Notes: generated by a model from the letters alone, not told the origin. A stretch of 64,000 nt of DNA from Streptomyces corallincola (GCF_019104725.1 NZ_JAHRXF010000005.1:62001-126000), one strand, 5' to 3'. Shown: positions 8,857 through 17,405, numbered from the stretch's first letter. Numbers and translations: made by a program.

Positions 8857-9759
8857 GTGAGCGTCACCGCCGTCAACACCGTCGGCCCCGGTCCCGCCAC
8901 ACCCTCACCCACGGCCCCCACGCCCCACACCCCCGACCTCCTCGCCGACCTCGCCGTACGCGCCCTGACCGACGAGGCCCGCCTGACCCCCAAGCCCGGT
9001 CTGGTGGACCGGCGCGGTTCCGGGGCCCATCACGACATGGACCTCGGCATGCTGCTGGCCTCCGCCGAGAGCCTGCGGGACGGCTTCGCGGACATGGCGC
9101 GCGCGGCCCGCCGCATCGGTACGACCGGACCCGCGCTGCGCGGCGAACTCGCCCGCGTCGGACGGGCCGCCGAGACCCGGATGCTCGCCGTCACCGGCGG
9201 GGTCAACACCCACCGGGGCGCGATCTGGGCGCTCGGCCTGCTGACCGGCGCCGCCGCGCTCGGCACCGGCGACCCGTGCCGCCTCGCCGCCGAGACCGCC
9301 CGGCACCCCGACCCGGCCGCACCGCGGCCCGGCCTCACGCACGGCGCCCTGGTCCGGCTCCGGTACGGCAGCGGAGGTGCCCGCACCGAGGCGCAGCGGG
9401 GGTTCCCGCACGTCCGCCGGGCGCTCGGCACCCTGCGGACCGCCCGCGCGGCCGGTGCCGACGAGACACAGGCCCGGCTCGACGCGCTGCTGTCGCTGAT
9501 CGCCGCCCTCGACGACACCTGCCTGCTGCACCGGGGCGGACGCGAGGGACTGGCCCTGGCACAGAGCGGCGCCCGCGCCGTACTGCACGCCGGGGGAACG
9601 GCGACCCCCGCCGGACGGACCCGGCTCGCCGCTCTCGACACCGCGTGCGCCGACCGCCGCCTCTCACCCGGCGGCAGCGCCGACCTGCTCGCCGCCGCGC
9701 TCTACCTGGACGCCCTCGACCGGGCACCGGCCACCCGACCCCTCTCCCCGCGGAGCTGA
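8857..9759 (+). CDS. mdcB: Triphosphoribosyl-dephospho-CoA synthase
   Basis: A 300-residue member of the CitG/MdcB family, which makes 2'-(5''-triphosphoribosyl)-3'-dephospho-CoA from ATP and dephospho-CoA, the precursor of the MdcC prosthetic group. The family signature is the stretch TPKPGLVDRRGSGAHHDMDL near residues 46-65, followed by VTGGVNTHRGAIWALGLL. The start is GTG 8857, 7 nt downstream of mdcA; the first 25 residues are a Thr/Pro-rich tail not expected to be catalytic. The gene ends 3 nt before mdcC. Its presence with mdcG shows that the complete cofactor-building branch is encoded here. Confidence 0.92.
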   Translation: MSVTAVNTVGPGPATPSPTAPTPHTPDLLADLAVRALTDEARLTPKPGLVDRRGSGAHHDMDLGMLLASAESLRDGFADMARAARRIGTTGPALRGELARVGRAAETRMLAVTGGVNTHRGAIWALGLLTGAAALGTGDPCRLAAETARHPDPAAPRPGLTHGALVRLRYGSGGARTEAQRGFPHVRRALGTLRTARAAGADETQARLDALLSLIAALDDTCLLHRGGREGLALAQSGARAVLHAGGTATPAGRTRLAALDTACADRRLSPGGSADLLAAALYLDALDRAPATRPLSPRS

Positions 9760-9762
9760 CTC

Positions 9763-10050
9763 ATGGAACAGCACACCCTCACCTTCCCCGGCGGCGCACC
9801 GGTCGCCCGGCGCTCGCACGTCGGCGTCGTCGGCTCCGGCGACCTCGAAGTGCTCCTCGAACCGGCCGACGACGGTGTCACCATCGATCTGCGCACCAGC
9901 GTCAACGGGTTCGACGCCACCTGGACGGCCGTCCTGGAGCGCTTCTTCTCCCGCGCGGGCATCGCCGCGAAGGTCCAGATCAACGACTTCGGAGCGACCC
10001 CCGGCACGGTGGCGCTCCGCCTCGCCCAGGCAGTGGAGGCCGCCAAGTGA
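9763..10050 (+). CDS. mdcC: Malonate decarboxylase acyl carrier protein (delta subunit)
   Basis: A 95-residue carrier protein. The conserved VGVVGSGDLEVLLEP motif places the attachment serine at position 25, the same position as the modified serine of Klebsiella MdcC. This serine carries phosphoribosyl-dephospho-CoA installed by MdcG, whose thiol shuttles acetyl and malonyl groups. The C-terminal half (FDATWTAVLERFFSRAG, KVQINDFGATPGTVALRLAQAVE) is also typical. The gene is unrelated to 4'-phosphopantetheine ACPs. Its TGA overlaps the GTG of mdcD, so the two are translationally coupled. Confidence 0.94.
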   Translation: MEQHTLTFPGGAPVARRSHVGVVGSGDLEVLLEPADDGVTIDLRTSVNGFDATWTAVLERFFSRAGIAAKVQINDFGATPGTVALRLAQAVEAAK

Positions 10051-10985
10051 ACGCCCAGACCGACACCCCCACCGGAACGGTCACCGACACCGTCCGCACC
10101 CCGGCCGTCGTCCTCAAGGACGCCTTCACCGAGCTGTCCGCCCGCGAGCGTGCCGCCTCCCTGCTGGACGAGGGCACGTTCCGTGAACTCCTCGGCCCCT
10201 TCGAGCGGCTGGAGTCCCCGCACCTCGCCCCGCAGGGCATCGTCCCGCAGAGCGACGACGGCGCGGTGGTCGCCCGCGGCACCCTCGGCGGCGAACGCGC
10301 CGTGGTCGTGGCGCTCGACGGCAAGTTCCAGGGCGGCGGCATCGGCGAGGTGAACGGCGCGAAGCTCGCCGCCGCGCTCGAACTCGCCGCCGACGACTGG
10401 GAGTCGGGCAAGCCGATCCGGCCCGTGGTGCTGCTGGAGACCGGCGGCATCCGGCTCCAGGAGGCCAACCTCGGCCTGCTCGCCATCGCGGACATCCACG
10501 CGGCCATCGTCCGGCTGCGCCAGTACACCCCCGTGGTCGGTGTCGTCGCCGGGATGGTCGGCTGCTTCGGCGGCATGGGCATCGCCGCCGGACTCTGCAC
10601 CGACCTGGTCGTGACCCGGCAGGGCCGCCTGGGGCTGAACGGCCCCGAGGTCATCGAACAGGAGGCGGGCGTGGAGGAGTTCGACTCCCGCGACCGCGCT
10701 CTGGTCTGGGCGACCATCGGCGGCGCCGCGCGGGCCGCCACCGGACTGGCCGAACGGCTGGTGGACGACGACGTGAGCGCCGTGGCCGACGCCGTGCACG
10801 GCGTCTTCGCCGCCGGGGGCACCGAGCCGCCGCGCAGCGCCCGGGTCGAGGACGCCCTCGCCCTCCTCGCCCGCATCGACCCCGCCCGCCGCCTCACCGC
10901 CCGCGACCTGGCCGAGCTGTCCGGCCTGCCCAGCCCCACGGACCTCACCGCCCTCACCGACGAGCCGAACGGAGCAGCCAAGTGA
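10047..10985 (+). CDS. mdcD: Malonate decarboxylase beta subunit (malonyl-S-ACP decarboxylase)
   Basis: A 312-residue carboxyltransferase-fold subunit that, with MdcE, decarboxylates malonyl-S-ACP to acetyl-S-ACP and CO2. The start GTG 10047 overlaps the mdcC stop; longer in-frame starts would run through mdcB and mdcC. Conserved blocks include LKDAFTELSARERAASLLDEGTFREL, GKFQGGGIGEVNGAKLAAALELA, VVLLETGGIRLQEANLGLLAIADIHAAI and GVVAGMVGCFGGMGIAAGLC, the last contributing the oxyanion-hole glycines of the fold. The 3' end overlaps mdcE by 4 nt (GTGA). Stoichiometric expression with MdcE is expected from the overlap. Confidence 0.94.
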   Translation: MNAQTDTPTGTVTDTVRTPAVVLKDAFTELSARERAASLLDEGTFRELLGPFERLESPHLAPQGIVPQSDDGAVVARGTLGGERAVVVALDGKFQGGGIGEVNGAKLAAALELAADDWESGKPIRPVVLLETGGIRLQEANLGLLAIADIHAAIVRLRQYTPVVGVVAGMVGCFGGMGIAAGLCTDLVVTRQGRLGLNGPEVIEQEAGVEEFDSRDRALVWATIGGAARAATGLAERLVDDDVSAVADAVHGVFAAGGTEPPRSARVEDALALLARIDPARRLTARDLAELSGLPSPTDLTALTDEPNGAAK

Positions 10986-11788
10986 CCACCGACACCGCGC
11001 AGCAGCAGTCCCGGGGCCGTGACTGGTTCACCCGTCTCACCGGTGCGGCGGGCACCACCCGGCTGGGCTCCGTCCTCTCCGCCGAGGGCCGTCTCGGGGA
11101 CGAGACGGTGCAGTTCATCGCCGTCGTACCCGACCCGCAGGGCAGGTTCCCGCGCGCCCACGCCGGTGAGACCGGTCTGGAGGAGGGCTGGACGCTGGCC
11201 GCCGAGGTGGACAAGGTGATCGCCGCCGACGCGGACCGGGACGTCAAGCGGCCCATCGTCGCCGTGGTCGATGTGCCCAGCCAGGCGTACGGCCACCGGG
11301 AGGAACTGGTCGGCATCCACCAGGCGCTCGCCGCGTCCGCCGGTGCCTACGCCGCCGCCCGGCTCGCCGGGCACCCGGTCGTCGCGTTCATCGTCGGCAA
11401 GGCGATCAGCGGCGCGTTCCTCGCGCACGGGCTCCAGGCGAACCGGCTGGTCGCCCTGGACGACGACGCCGTGCAGGTCCAGGTCATGGGCAAGGAGGCC
11501 GCCGCGCGGATCACCCGCCGCACCCTCGCGGAAATGGCCGAGGCCGCCAAGAGCGTCCCCGCGACCGCCTACGACGTGCGGTCCTTCGCCACCCTCGGCG
11601 CACTGCACCGGCTGCTGCCCGGCGACACGGACCTGGAGCAGGCCCGCGAGGTGCTGGTCGAGACGGTGGCCGACGCGCGGAGCGGTCCCCGCGACCTCTC
11701 CAGCCGCCTCGCCTCGCCGGAGGCCCGGCAGGCCCGTGCCGCCTCGGCCGAGGTCCGCAGCCGGCTGGCCGCCGCCTGGGAGGCGTGA
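10982..11788 (+). CDS. mdcE: Malonate decarboxylase gamma subunit
   Basis: A 268-residue partner of MdcD in the decarboxylase heterodimer, a second carboxyltransferase-like fold. Recognisable features are RDWFTRLTGAAGTTRLGSVL, the internal VVDVPSQAYGHREELVGIHQALAASAGAYAAARLAGHPVVAFIVGKAISGAFLAHGLQ region (read in pieces) and DDDAVQVQVMGKEAAARITRRTLAEM. GTG 10982 overlaps the mdcD stop. Length matches the family. The following mdcG starts only 6 nt later, keeping the operon compact. Confidence 0.93.
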   Translation: MTTDTAQQQSRGRDWFTRLTGAAGTTRLGSVLSAEGRLGDETVQFIAVVPDPQGRFPRAHAGETGLEEGWTLAAEVDKVIAADADRDVKRPIVAVVDVPSQAYGHREELVGIHQALAASAGAYAAARLAGHPVVAFIVGKAISGAFLAHGLQANRLVALDDDAVQVQVMGKEAAARITRRTLAEMAEAAKSVPATAYDVRSFATLGALHRLLPGDTDLEQAREVLVETVADARSGPRDLSSRLASPEARQARAASAEVRSRLAAAWEA

Positions 11789-11794
11789 GACCAA

Positions 11795-12490
11795 GTGATC
11801 CTGGAAGCAGTGGAGTCGGGGCGGGTGTCCGGTGCGGACGCGGCGGTGTTCCTGCCGCACGACCTGCTGCACCTGGCCGACCCCGGCCGCCTGGCCCCCG
11901 CCCCCTGCGCGGGCCCGGACCGGCCGGGCTGGGTGCGGGACAGCCTCGCGGCGGCCCCCTGGGCGGTCGTCCGGCGGGCCCCCGCGCCGCCCGGTCTCGT
12001 CCCGGTCGGCGTCCGGGGCGCGGAGCGCGGGCACCGCTGGGCGGCCTTCGTCCCGGCCGGGACGGTGGCCGCCCGGCTGCGCCCGGAGCAGCTGACCGGC
12101 CGCCCGGCCCCCCGTGACCTGCCCGTCTTCCGCGCCCTGACCGAACTCGCGCGCACCCCGCGCCCCGCCTGGGCCACCGCCTGGGGCCCCGGCGGCAGCG
12201 CGGGTTTCGAACTCGCCACCGGCCGCCCGACGGCCCGTACGGGGAGCGACCTGGACCTGGTGGTGCGGGTCCCGGCGCCCGTCGCCGCCCCGGAGGTGGC
12301 GCGTCTCCTGGCCCGCCTGGCGTCCCTGCCCCTCCGTGTGGACGTCCAACTCCAGTCCCCCTGGGGCGGGTTCGCGGCAGCGGAGTACGCCCGCGACACC
12401 GGCGAAGTGCTGCTCCGTACCGACACCGGCCCGGTGCTGGTGCGGGACCCCTGGAGCCGGGCCACTCCTCCCCTCGGAGACCTCGTATGA
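11795..12490 (+). CDS. mdcG: Malonate decarboxylase holo-ACP synthase (phosphoribosyl-dephospho-CoA transferase)
   Basis: A 231-residue nucleotidyltransferase-like protein that attaches phosphoribosyl-dephospho-CoA from the MdcB product to MdcC. The N-terminal substrate-recognition half has FLPHDLLHLAD, WVRDSLAAAPWAVVRRAP and VPVGVRG-type spacing; the C-terminal half contains the nucleotidyltransferase core AWGPGGSAGFELATGRPTA and SDLDLVVR, whose paired aspartates would bind the metal. GTG 11795 lies 6 nt downstream of mdcE. The last four bases overlap mdcH (ATGA). Function is assigned from motif plus its canonical operon position. Confidence 0.9.
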   Translation: MILEAVESGRVSGADAAVFLPHDLLHLADPGRLAPAPCAGPDRPGWVRDSLAAAPWAVVRRAPAPPGLVPVGVRGAERGHRWAAFVPAGTVAARLRPEQLTGRPAPRDLPVFRALTELARTPRPAWATAWGPGGSAGFELATGRPTARTGSDLDLVVRVPAPVAAPEVARLLARLASLPLRVDVQLQSPWGGFAAAEYARDTGEVLLRTDTGPVLVRDPWSRATPPLGDLV

Positions 12491-13422
12491 GCACCGTGTT
12501 CCTCTTCTCGGGGCAGGGCGAGCAGTACCCCGGCATGCTGGCCGACCTGCCCCGGCACCCGGCGGCCCGTGCGGTCCTGGACGAGGTGTCGCGTGAACTG
12601 GGGCATGACGTGGGCGAGTTGGACGACCGGGAGGCGTTGCGCTCCAACGCCAATGTCCAAGTCGCCCTGTTCACCGCCGCTGTGGCCTCCTGGCGGGTGG
12701 TGGACGCGCTCGGTGGGCGGGCGGAGTTCGTGGCGGGCCACTCCATCGGCGCGTTCGGGGCGGCCGTGGCCTCCGGGGCGCTCTCCCTCACGGACGCGCT
12801 CGGGGCCGTACGGGTACGCGGGCGGGCGATGGAGGCGGCGTATCCCAGCGGGTACGGGATGGGCGTCGTGCTGGGGCTGGACGAGCGGGCGGTGGCGGAA
12901 CTGGCGGAGCGGGCCGCGCGGCCCGGTGAGCCGGTGTACGCCACCAACGTCAACGCGCCCCGGCAGATCGCGGTGTCCGGCGCCGACCCGGCCGTGGACC
13001 GCGTACTGGAACTGGCGGGCCCGGCCGGTGCCACCAAGGCCGAGCGGCTGCGGGTCAACGTGCCCGCGCACTGCCCGCTGATGAGCGGCCCCGAGGAACA
13101 GCTCGCCGCCGTACTGCGGGACGTCAAGTTCGCCGGCCCCACCGTGCCGTACGCGGCGAACCGCACCGGCCGCACCCTGCGCTCGGCGGATCAGGTCCGC
13201 GAGGACCTGATCCGCTCGGCGGCCAACCCCGTCCGCTGGCACGACGCGGTCAGCGTGCTCTACGAGCGCGGGGCCCGCCTCTTCGTCCAGATGTGGCCCG
13301 GCGACACCCTCAGCCGCCTCGCCGCCACCGCCTTCCCGGACGCCCGTGCCACCAGCCTGCGCGAGACGGGCCCGGACCACGTCCTGGAACTGGTGCGCAG
13401 GGAGGCGGCGGGGTCCGGGTAG
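12487..13422 (+). CDS. mdcH: Malonyl-CoA:ACP transacylase of malonate decarboxylase
   Basis: A 311-residue acyltransferase of the FabD fold. The N-terminal VFLFSGQGEQYPGM is followed by the nucleophile elbow AGHSIGAFGA with Ser86 as the predicted acyl-enzyme residue and by RVRGRAMEAAYPSG, where the arginine would bind the malonyl carboxylate. MdcH charges MdcC from malonyl-CoA to start the cycle. It begins inside the mdcG stop (ATGA) and is the last gene of the operon; the next gene converges 57 nt later. It could be mistaken for a fatty-acid or polyketide FabD, but context fixes the assignment. Confidence 0.92.
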   Translation: MSTVFLFSGQGEQYPGMLADLPRHPAARAVLDEVSRELGHDVGELDDREALRSNANVQVALFTAAVASWRVVDALGGRAEFVAGHSIGAFGAAVASGALSLTDALGAVRVRGRAMEAAYPSGYGMGVVLGLDERAVAELAERAARPGEPVYATNVNAPRQIAVSGADPAVDRVLELAGPAGATKAERLRVNVPAHCPLMSGPEEQLAAVLRDVKFAGPTVPYAANRTGRTLRSADQVREDLIRSAANPVRWHDAVSVLYERGARLFVQMWPGDTLSRLAATAFPDARATSLRETGPDHVLELVRREAAGSG

Positions 13423-13479
13423 GGCCGCGGCGCCCGCCGGGGACTCGGCGGTGTCACCCGTCAACCGGCCGACCGGCGT

Positions 13480-14838
13480 TCAGGACCCCTGCCGTACGGC
13501 CGCCCCGGGCCGGTCCGCCGGGCGCCCGGCACGCGCGGTGACGGTCATGCGCACGGGGGCCGGACCGAGCGTGGCCTCCGGTACGGGCACGAGGTCGCCG
13601 CCGGGCTCGGGATCGAGCTGCCAGCGTGCCGCCACGGCCGCGGTGAGCAGGGTGAGTTCGCCGAGGGCGAGGTCCTTGCCGGGGCAGCTGTGCCGTCCGG
13701 CGCCGAACGGCAGGTAGGCGCCGCGCGGCGGCTGGGGGTGGAGTGCGGGGTCCCAGCGGTCGGGGTCGAAGGACTCCGGCTCGGGGAACCAGCGGGGGTC
13801 CCGGTGCAGGGAGTAGGGGCTGTAGAACACCTGGGCCCCTGCCTTCAGGGGGTGACCGCCGACCTCGCAGGCGGTGACCGCGCGCCGGGGGAACAGCCAG
13901 ATCGGCGGGTACAGGCGCAGGGTCTCCTGGACGACGCGGTGGGTGAGGACGAGGTCCGGCAGGTGCGCGGAGGTGACCGGGCCGTCCCCGACGACGCGGT
14001 CGATCTCCCGCCGGACCCGGTCGCGGACGCGCGGGTGCCGGCTCAGCAGGAGGAAGATCCAGGCCGCCGCCGCACCGGTGGTGTGGCCTCCGCCGATCAG
14101 CAGGGACGTGACGTCGTCGTGGACCTGTTTCGCGTCCGCCCCGGCGGCCAGCTCCGCCAGCACCGGGTTGGTGCGGTGCTCCTCGACGAGCGCGTCCACC
14201 ACACGGTGCACGTCCGCCAACGCGGAGTGGTAGCGCGTCCGTTCGCGTCCGGGGAGCCGGTCGAGCAACGCCGCCGCCGGGCCGTAGGCGCGGCGGGCGA
14301 GACCGCCGACGATGACCGGCAGCGCCCGGTGCAGGATGTGCGCGCAGCCGGGCGGCATGGGGCGGCCGAAGACGGTGGCGGCCACCGAGTCCATCGCCAG
14401 TTCGGCCGTCTCCGCGTTCAGGTCGATGGTGCCGCCGTCCTCCCAGACCGCCGTCCGGGCGGCGACGAGATCGGCCAGGGTGTCGAGGTAACCGGGCAGC
14501 CGGGCGGAACCCAGGAGGGGCTGGACGGCGCGGCGGCGGTCGCGGTGATGGACGCCGTTGGCCACGACCACACCCCGTCCGAACAGCGGCTCGGCCTTGG
14601 TGAAGGTGTCCCCGCGGTCGAAGCGGCCCGCGGGGCCGGTCAGCACCGCCAGGAGCAGATCGGGGTGGTTGACGACGTAGGCGGGCTGTCGGCCGAGACG
14701 GAACTCCACGAGGTCGCCCAGCGCCCGCTGCCGGTCGAGGAAGGCCAGCGGGTCGGTGAGCAGGCCCACCGCGTGCCCGACGAGGGGCAGACCGCCCGGT
14801 ACCCGGGGCGGGCGGGGCGCGATCGTCTCATCGGACAC
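13480..14838 (-). CDS. Cytochrome P450 paired with a terpene synthase
   Basis: A 452-residue P450. The haem-binding loop FGAGRHSCPG places the cysteine ligand at about residue 385; the I-helix reads GGGHTTGAAAAW, the K-helix ETLRLYPP and the PERF-like region FDPDRW. The N-terminus (PPRVPGGLPLVGHAVGLL) lacks a membrane anchor, as is usual in Streptomyces. GTG 14838 was chosen since AAGGAGG precedes it by 11 nt; an ATG at 14868 is possible. It overlaps the 3' end of the terpene synthase by 11 nt, so it very likely oxidises that enzyme's product. General style resembles the terpene-modifying CYP170 and CYP183 groups, but exact family membership was not tested. Confidence 0.93.
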   Translation of the reverse strand: MSDETIAPRPPRVPGGLPLVGHAVGLLTDPLAFLDRQRALGDLVEFRLGRQPAYVVNHPDLLLAVLTGPAGRFDRGDTFTKAEPLFGRGVVVANGVHHRDRRRAVQPLLGSARLPGYLDTLADLVAARTAVWEDGGTIDLNAETAELAMDSVAATVFGRPMPPGCAHILHRALPVIVGGLARRAYGPAAALLDRLPGRERTRYHSALADVHRVVDALVEEHRTNPVLAELAAGADAKQVHDDVTSLLIGGGHTTGAAAAWIFLLLSRHPRVRDRVRREIDRVVGDGPVTSAHLPDLVLTHRVVQETLRLYPPIWLFPRRAVTACEVGGHPLKAGAQVFYSPYSLHRDPRWFPEPESFDPDRWDPALHPQPPRGAYLPFGAGRHSCPGKDLALGELTLLTAAVAARWQLDPEPGGDLVPVPEATLGPAPVRMTVTARAGRPADRPGAAVRQGS

Positions 14839-15880
14839 CGGTACGGGAGCCTCCTTCCGCGGTCGCATCGACCGCCGCTGCCGCCGGGGTGCCTTCCGCG
14901 TCGTAGCGGGGGGTGCGCAGGCCCCACTCCAGGTGTCCGCGTACCCAGATGAGCAGCGCGGCGGCGTAGTGGTCGGCCTCCCCGTGGGAACCGGTGAGCT
15001 CCCGGTGGGCGCGGTAGTGCGTCCGCAGCCGCTCCTCGCAGGCGTCGGCCACGATCCCGACGGCGGCCTGCCGGTCCAGTTCCCGGTGGTGCGCGGTGAC
15101 GAGGACGAGGTTGTGCGGGTCGCCGTACGCGGCCTCCTTGTCCGCCGTCATCAGGTCGTTGGTCCAGCACACGAGGTCGGCCGCCGCGAGCAGCATGTCC
15201 TGGCCGGGCCGGGAGGAGTGGAGGGAGGCGGGCAGGAGCACCCGGTCCGTCTTCTCGATCAGGTCGAACATGGGCATGACCGCCCCGAACGCCCGTCGCC
15301 GGGACGGGAATTCGGCCAGCGAGGGAACCTGCCCGCCCTGCCGGTGGGCCGCCTGCCAGACACACGCGGCGAGGTAGTCGGCCACGTTCCGCCGGAACCG
15401 CAGGCGCCATCCCGTGGGCATGTCCGCGCAGGCCCGCTCGATGATCTCCGCCAGAGCGCGCCCCATCGGGGAGTCCGGGCCGGACAGGCCCAGGGCGACC
15501 GCCTGGAGTCCTTCGAGATACAGCTCCAGCTGGTCGGCGTCGCGGCCGAGCGCGCTCTCGTCGATCCGGTCGTCCAGCAGGAACAGCCAGGACATCCACA
15601 TGGCCACCAGCGCGAGATCCGCCTCACCGGCATCGGGGTGGCACCAGGCGGCCAGCAGCCCCGGACGTATCCGGCGCAGATTCCCCAGCTCCACCGGGTC
15701 CTCGCTCAGCTCCGCCGATTCCGCCCAGCTCGTGGCCGCCTCGTCGGCCGCGCGGGCGTACGGGCTGCACCGGGCCGGAAGATCCCAGACCGCTGATCCC
15801 GCCAGGACCGGGGAAGCCGAGCGGGACGCTCCGACCCGCTGCGCCGGGATGTCAGCGGCGATCAGTTGCCCTTGTTGCAT
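14828..15880 (-). CDS. Class I terpene synthase (sesquiterpene-type cyclase)
   Basis: A 350-residue bacterial class I terpene cyclase. The aspartate-rich motif DDRIDE is at residues 103-108, and the second metal motif NDLMTADKE at 241-249 gives the N-D-x-x-(S/T)-x-x-x-E triad N241, T245, E249. Both bind the Mg2+ cluster that ionises the prenyl diphosphate. A W-T dipeptide precedes N241 and RRNVADYL lies between the motifs, as in pentalenene and epi-isozizaene synthases. ATG 15880 is the most plausible start; the upstream open frame lacks family character. Size suggests a sesquiterpene product, but the skeleton cannot be predicted. It is followed in an 11-nt overlap by the P450. Confidence 0.92.
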   Translation of the reverse strand: MQQGQLIAADIPAQRVGASRSASPVLAGSAVWDLPARCSPYARAADEAATSWAESAELSEDPVELGNLRRIRPGLLAAWCHPDAGEADLALVAMWMSWLFLLDDRIDESALGRDADQLELYLEGLQAVALGLSGPDSPMGRALAEIIERACADMPTGWRLRFRRNVADYLAACVWQAAHRQGGQVPSLAEFPSRRRAFGAVMPMFDLIEKTDRVLLPASLHSSRPGQDMLLAAADLVCWTNDLMTADKEAAYGDPHNLVLVTAHHRELDRQAAVGIVADACEERLRTHYRAHRELTGSHGEADHYAAALLIWVRGHLEWGLRTPRYDAEGTPAAAAVDATAEGGSRTGVR

Positions 15881-16139
15881 GTCGAAGCCTGTTCCACGAG
15901 AGAAGGGGGGGACGACGTTCTGGGGGCCGGACGGCAGCCGATCCGGATGCGGACGGTTCACGGGCCCTGGGCCGAAGTGCCTGCCGGTGGCGCGGCACGC
16001 CTGGAGTATCGCAGCGCGTCGGCGCCCGTGGACGGGTCTCCAGGTGTCACCTTCTGGCCATGCGGAAGAGGACACCGCCGAGGCTGCCGCGCGGAGGGGC
16101 CACCTCCGGGCGCCGGGGCTCCTCCGGCCCGGCCCGCCG

Positions 16140-16189
16140 GTACGGCGACGGTCCGCGGGTCCGCGCGACGCCGGGCACAGTCGCCGTAC
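16140..16189. repeat. 10-bp inverted repeat in the 561-nt terpene/SsgA-like gap
   Basis: GTACGGCGAC at 16140-16149 and GTCGCCGTAC at 16180-16189 are perfect inverse copies separated by 30 nt. They lie in the 15881-16441 gap between the divergent terpene synthase and SsgA-like genes. The loop is long for a terminator, so a paired operator is equally possible. Apart from this, no gene or clear promoter was found in the gap. Confidence 0.4.
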
Positions 16190-16441
16190 GGCCCACCCGC
16201 CCCAGTAACGGGCGGGCCGCACGGAGGGGACGGAAACCGCAGGTCGGCCGGGGGACGACTGGCCGCGAGGAGGAGTTGCGGCGCGCGGGCCGGTGGGGGT
16301 GTGACCGATGACGGTGCCGGAGGCGTACGTCGATCGGGGAGTCGTTCCCAGTCACTCGACGGATGCCCTCACGGCGGCCCGGCGGCCAAGCTGAGGTCAG
16401 AACGAAGGCCCGGACACAGCCGGACACAGGCGGAGGAGCCC

Positions 16442-16897
16442 ATGAGCGGGAAGCAGTTCGAATCGGGGGCGCGGCAGCAGCGCGCGACCAGCCAGCTGGA
16501 ACCGTTGACGGTGACCGCGCACCGCGTGATGTGGGAGACCAGAATCCCGCTGCGCGCCGAGTTCCGTTTCGACACCACCGAGCCCCTGCTCGTGACCGTG
16601 GTGTTCCGTCCGGCGGACGGCCCGGCGGTGACCTGGCAGATCAGCCGCGACCTGCTGTGCGACGGCCTGCTCCAGTCCAGCGGCATCGGCGACGTCCGGG
16701 TCTGGCCCGTTCGCCACCGGGGCCGCCCGCTCGTCCGGGTCCGCCTGGAGGCACGCGGCAGCACCGCTCTGTTCGAGATCAACCTGCACGTCCTGGAGGA
16801 CTGGCTGACCCGCACCTGCGAGCTGGTCGCGCCGGGCGAGGAACTGGACGGGGTGGACTGGGACGCCGTCGTCGCCGGTCTCCTGGAAGACCGGTGA
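16442..16897 (+). CDS. SsgA-like protein (SALP), sporulation/cell division regulator
   Basis: A 151-residue protein matching the SsgA/SsgB family restricted to sporulating actinomycetes. Typical features are LRAEFRFDTTEPLLVTVVF, VTWQISRDLLCDGL, the GIGDVRVWPVRH motif, and ALFEINLHVLEDWLTRTCELV. Members guide septum placement or peptidoglycan remodelling during sporulation. ATG 16442 follows a GGAGG (16433-16437) by a short spacer; the extended upstream frame is non-homologous. It is followed after 31 nt by an unknown gene in the same orientation. Which SALP subgroup it belongs to cannot be told by eye. Confidence 0.85.
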   Translation: MSGKQFESGARQQRATSQLEPLTVTAHRVMWETRIPLRAEFRFDTTEPLLVTVVFRPADGPAVTWQISRDLLCDGLLQSSGIGDVRVWPVRHRGRPLVRVRLEARGSTALFEINLHVLEDWLTRTCELVAPGEELDGVDWDAVVAGLLEDR

Positions 16898-16928
16898 CAC
16901 GGTGACCACGGAACTTCGGAGGGACGAC

Positions 16929-17405
16929 ATGACGACGCAGGAAAGCTCGCTCCACCCGCACCGGCTGCCGCCCACGCGGGCCCGGCACCGCCGCCACACC
17001 GCCCCCCTCGGACCGCTGCCCGTCCACGAGACCACCACCCGGACCCCGCCGACGGAGCTGCGTTCCGTCAGCCGGACCCCGATGCCCGCCGGGGTGCGCG
17101 GCGCGGTCGTGACCTCGGTCGCCGCCGTACCGGGCGGCACCCTGAAGACGGTCTGGGTGCCCGCCACCCAGGAGCGCCTGCCCGCCGGGCGCATCGTGCT
17201 CTCCTGGGAACCGGCCGGTGAGGGCCTGACGACCGTCACCGCCCACCTGCGGCTGGCCCGCGGCGAGGTCCTCCTCGCCACCTGGCCCCTGCTCACCGGC
17301 GAGTGGTCCGACACCGTCCGCCCCACCCTCGCCGAGGTCACCGAACTCCACGCCGCCCTGCGCCTCGCGGCGAACATCCTGGAGGAGACGGCGGGCCGCG
17401 AGTGA
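16929..17405 (+). CDS. Hypothetical protein, probably co-transcribed with the SsgA-like gene
   Basis: A 158-residue protein not recognised from any family. The first 50 residues are basic and proline-rich (HPHRLPPTRARHRRHTAPLG) and probably disordered; the rest alternates short strands (AVVTSVAAVPGGTLKTVWVPA, RIVLSWEPAGEGLTTVTAHLRL) and a C-terminal helix. No signal peptide or membrane span is visible. ATG 16929 was preferred to GTG 16902 because GGAGGG stands 5 nt before it. The 31-nt spacing to the SsgA-like gene suggests shared transcription. Coding use is indistinguishable from its neighbours. Confidence 0.7.
   Translation: MTTQESSLHPHRLPPTRARHRRHTAPLGPLPVHETTTRTPPTELRSVSRTPMPAGVRGAVVTSVAAVPGGTLKTVWVPATQERLPAGRIVLSWEPAGEGLTTVTAHLRLARGEVLLATWPLLTGEWSDTVRPTLAEVTELHAALRLAANILEETAGRE

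Noticed and set aside
12487..13422. mdcH considered as a polyketide or fatty-acid FabD
   Set aside because: It overlaps mdcG and closes a complete mdc operon, with no other fatty-acid or polyketide genes near.
14839..14868. Longer P450 start at ATG 14868
   Set aside because: GTG 14838 has AAGGAGG upstream, and the extra residues would contain that ribosome-binding site.
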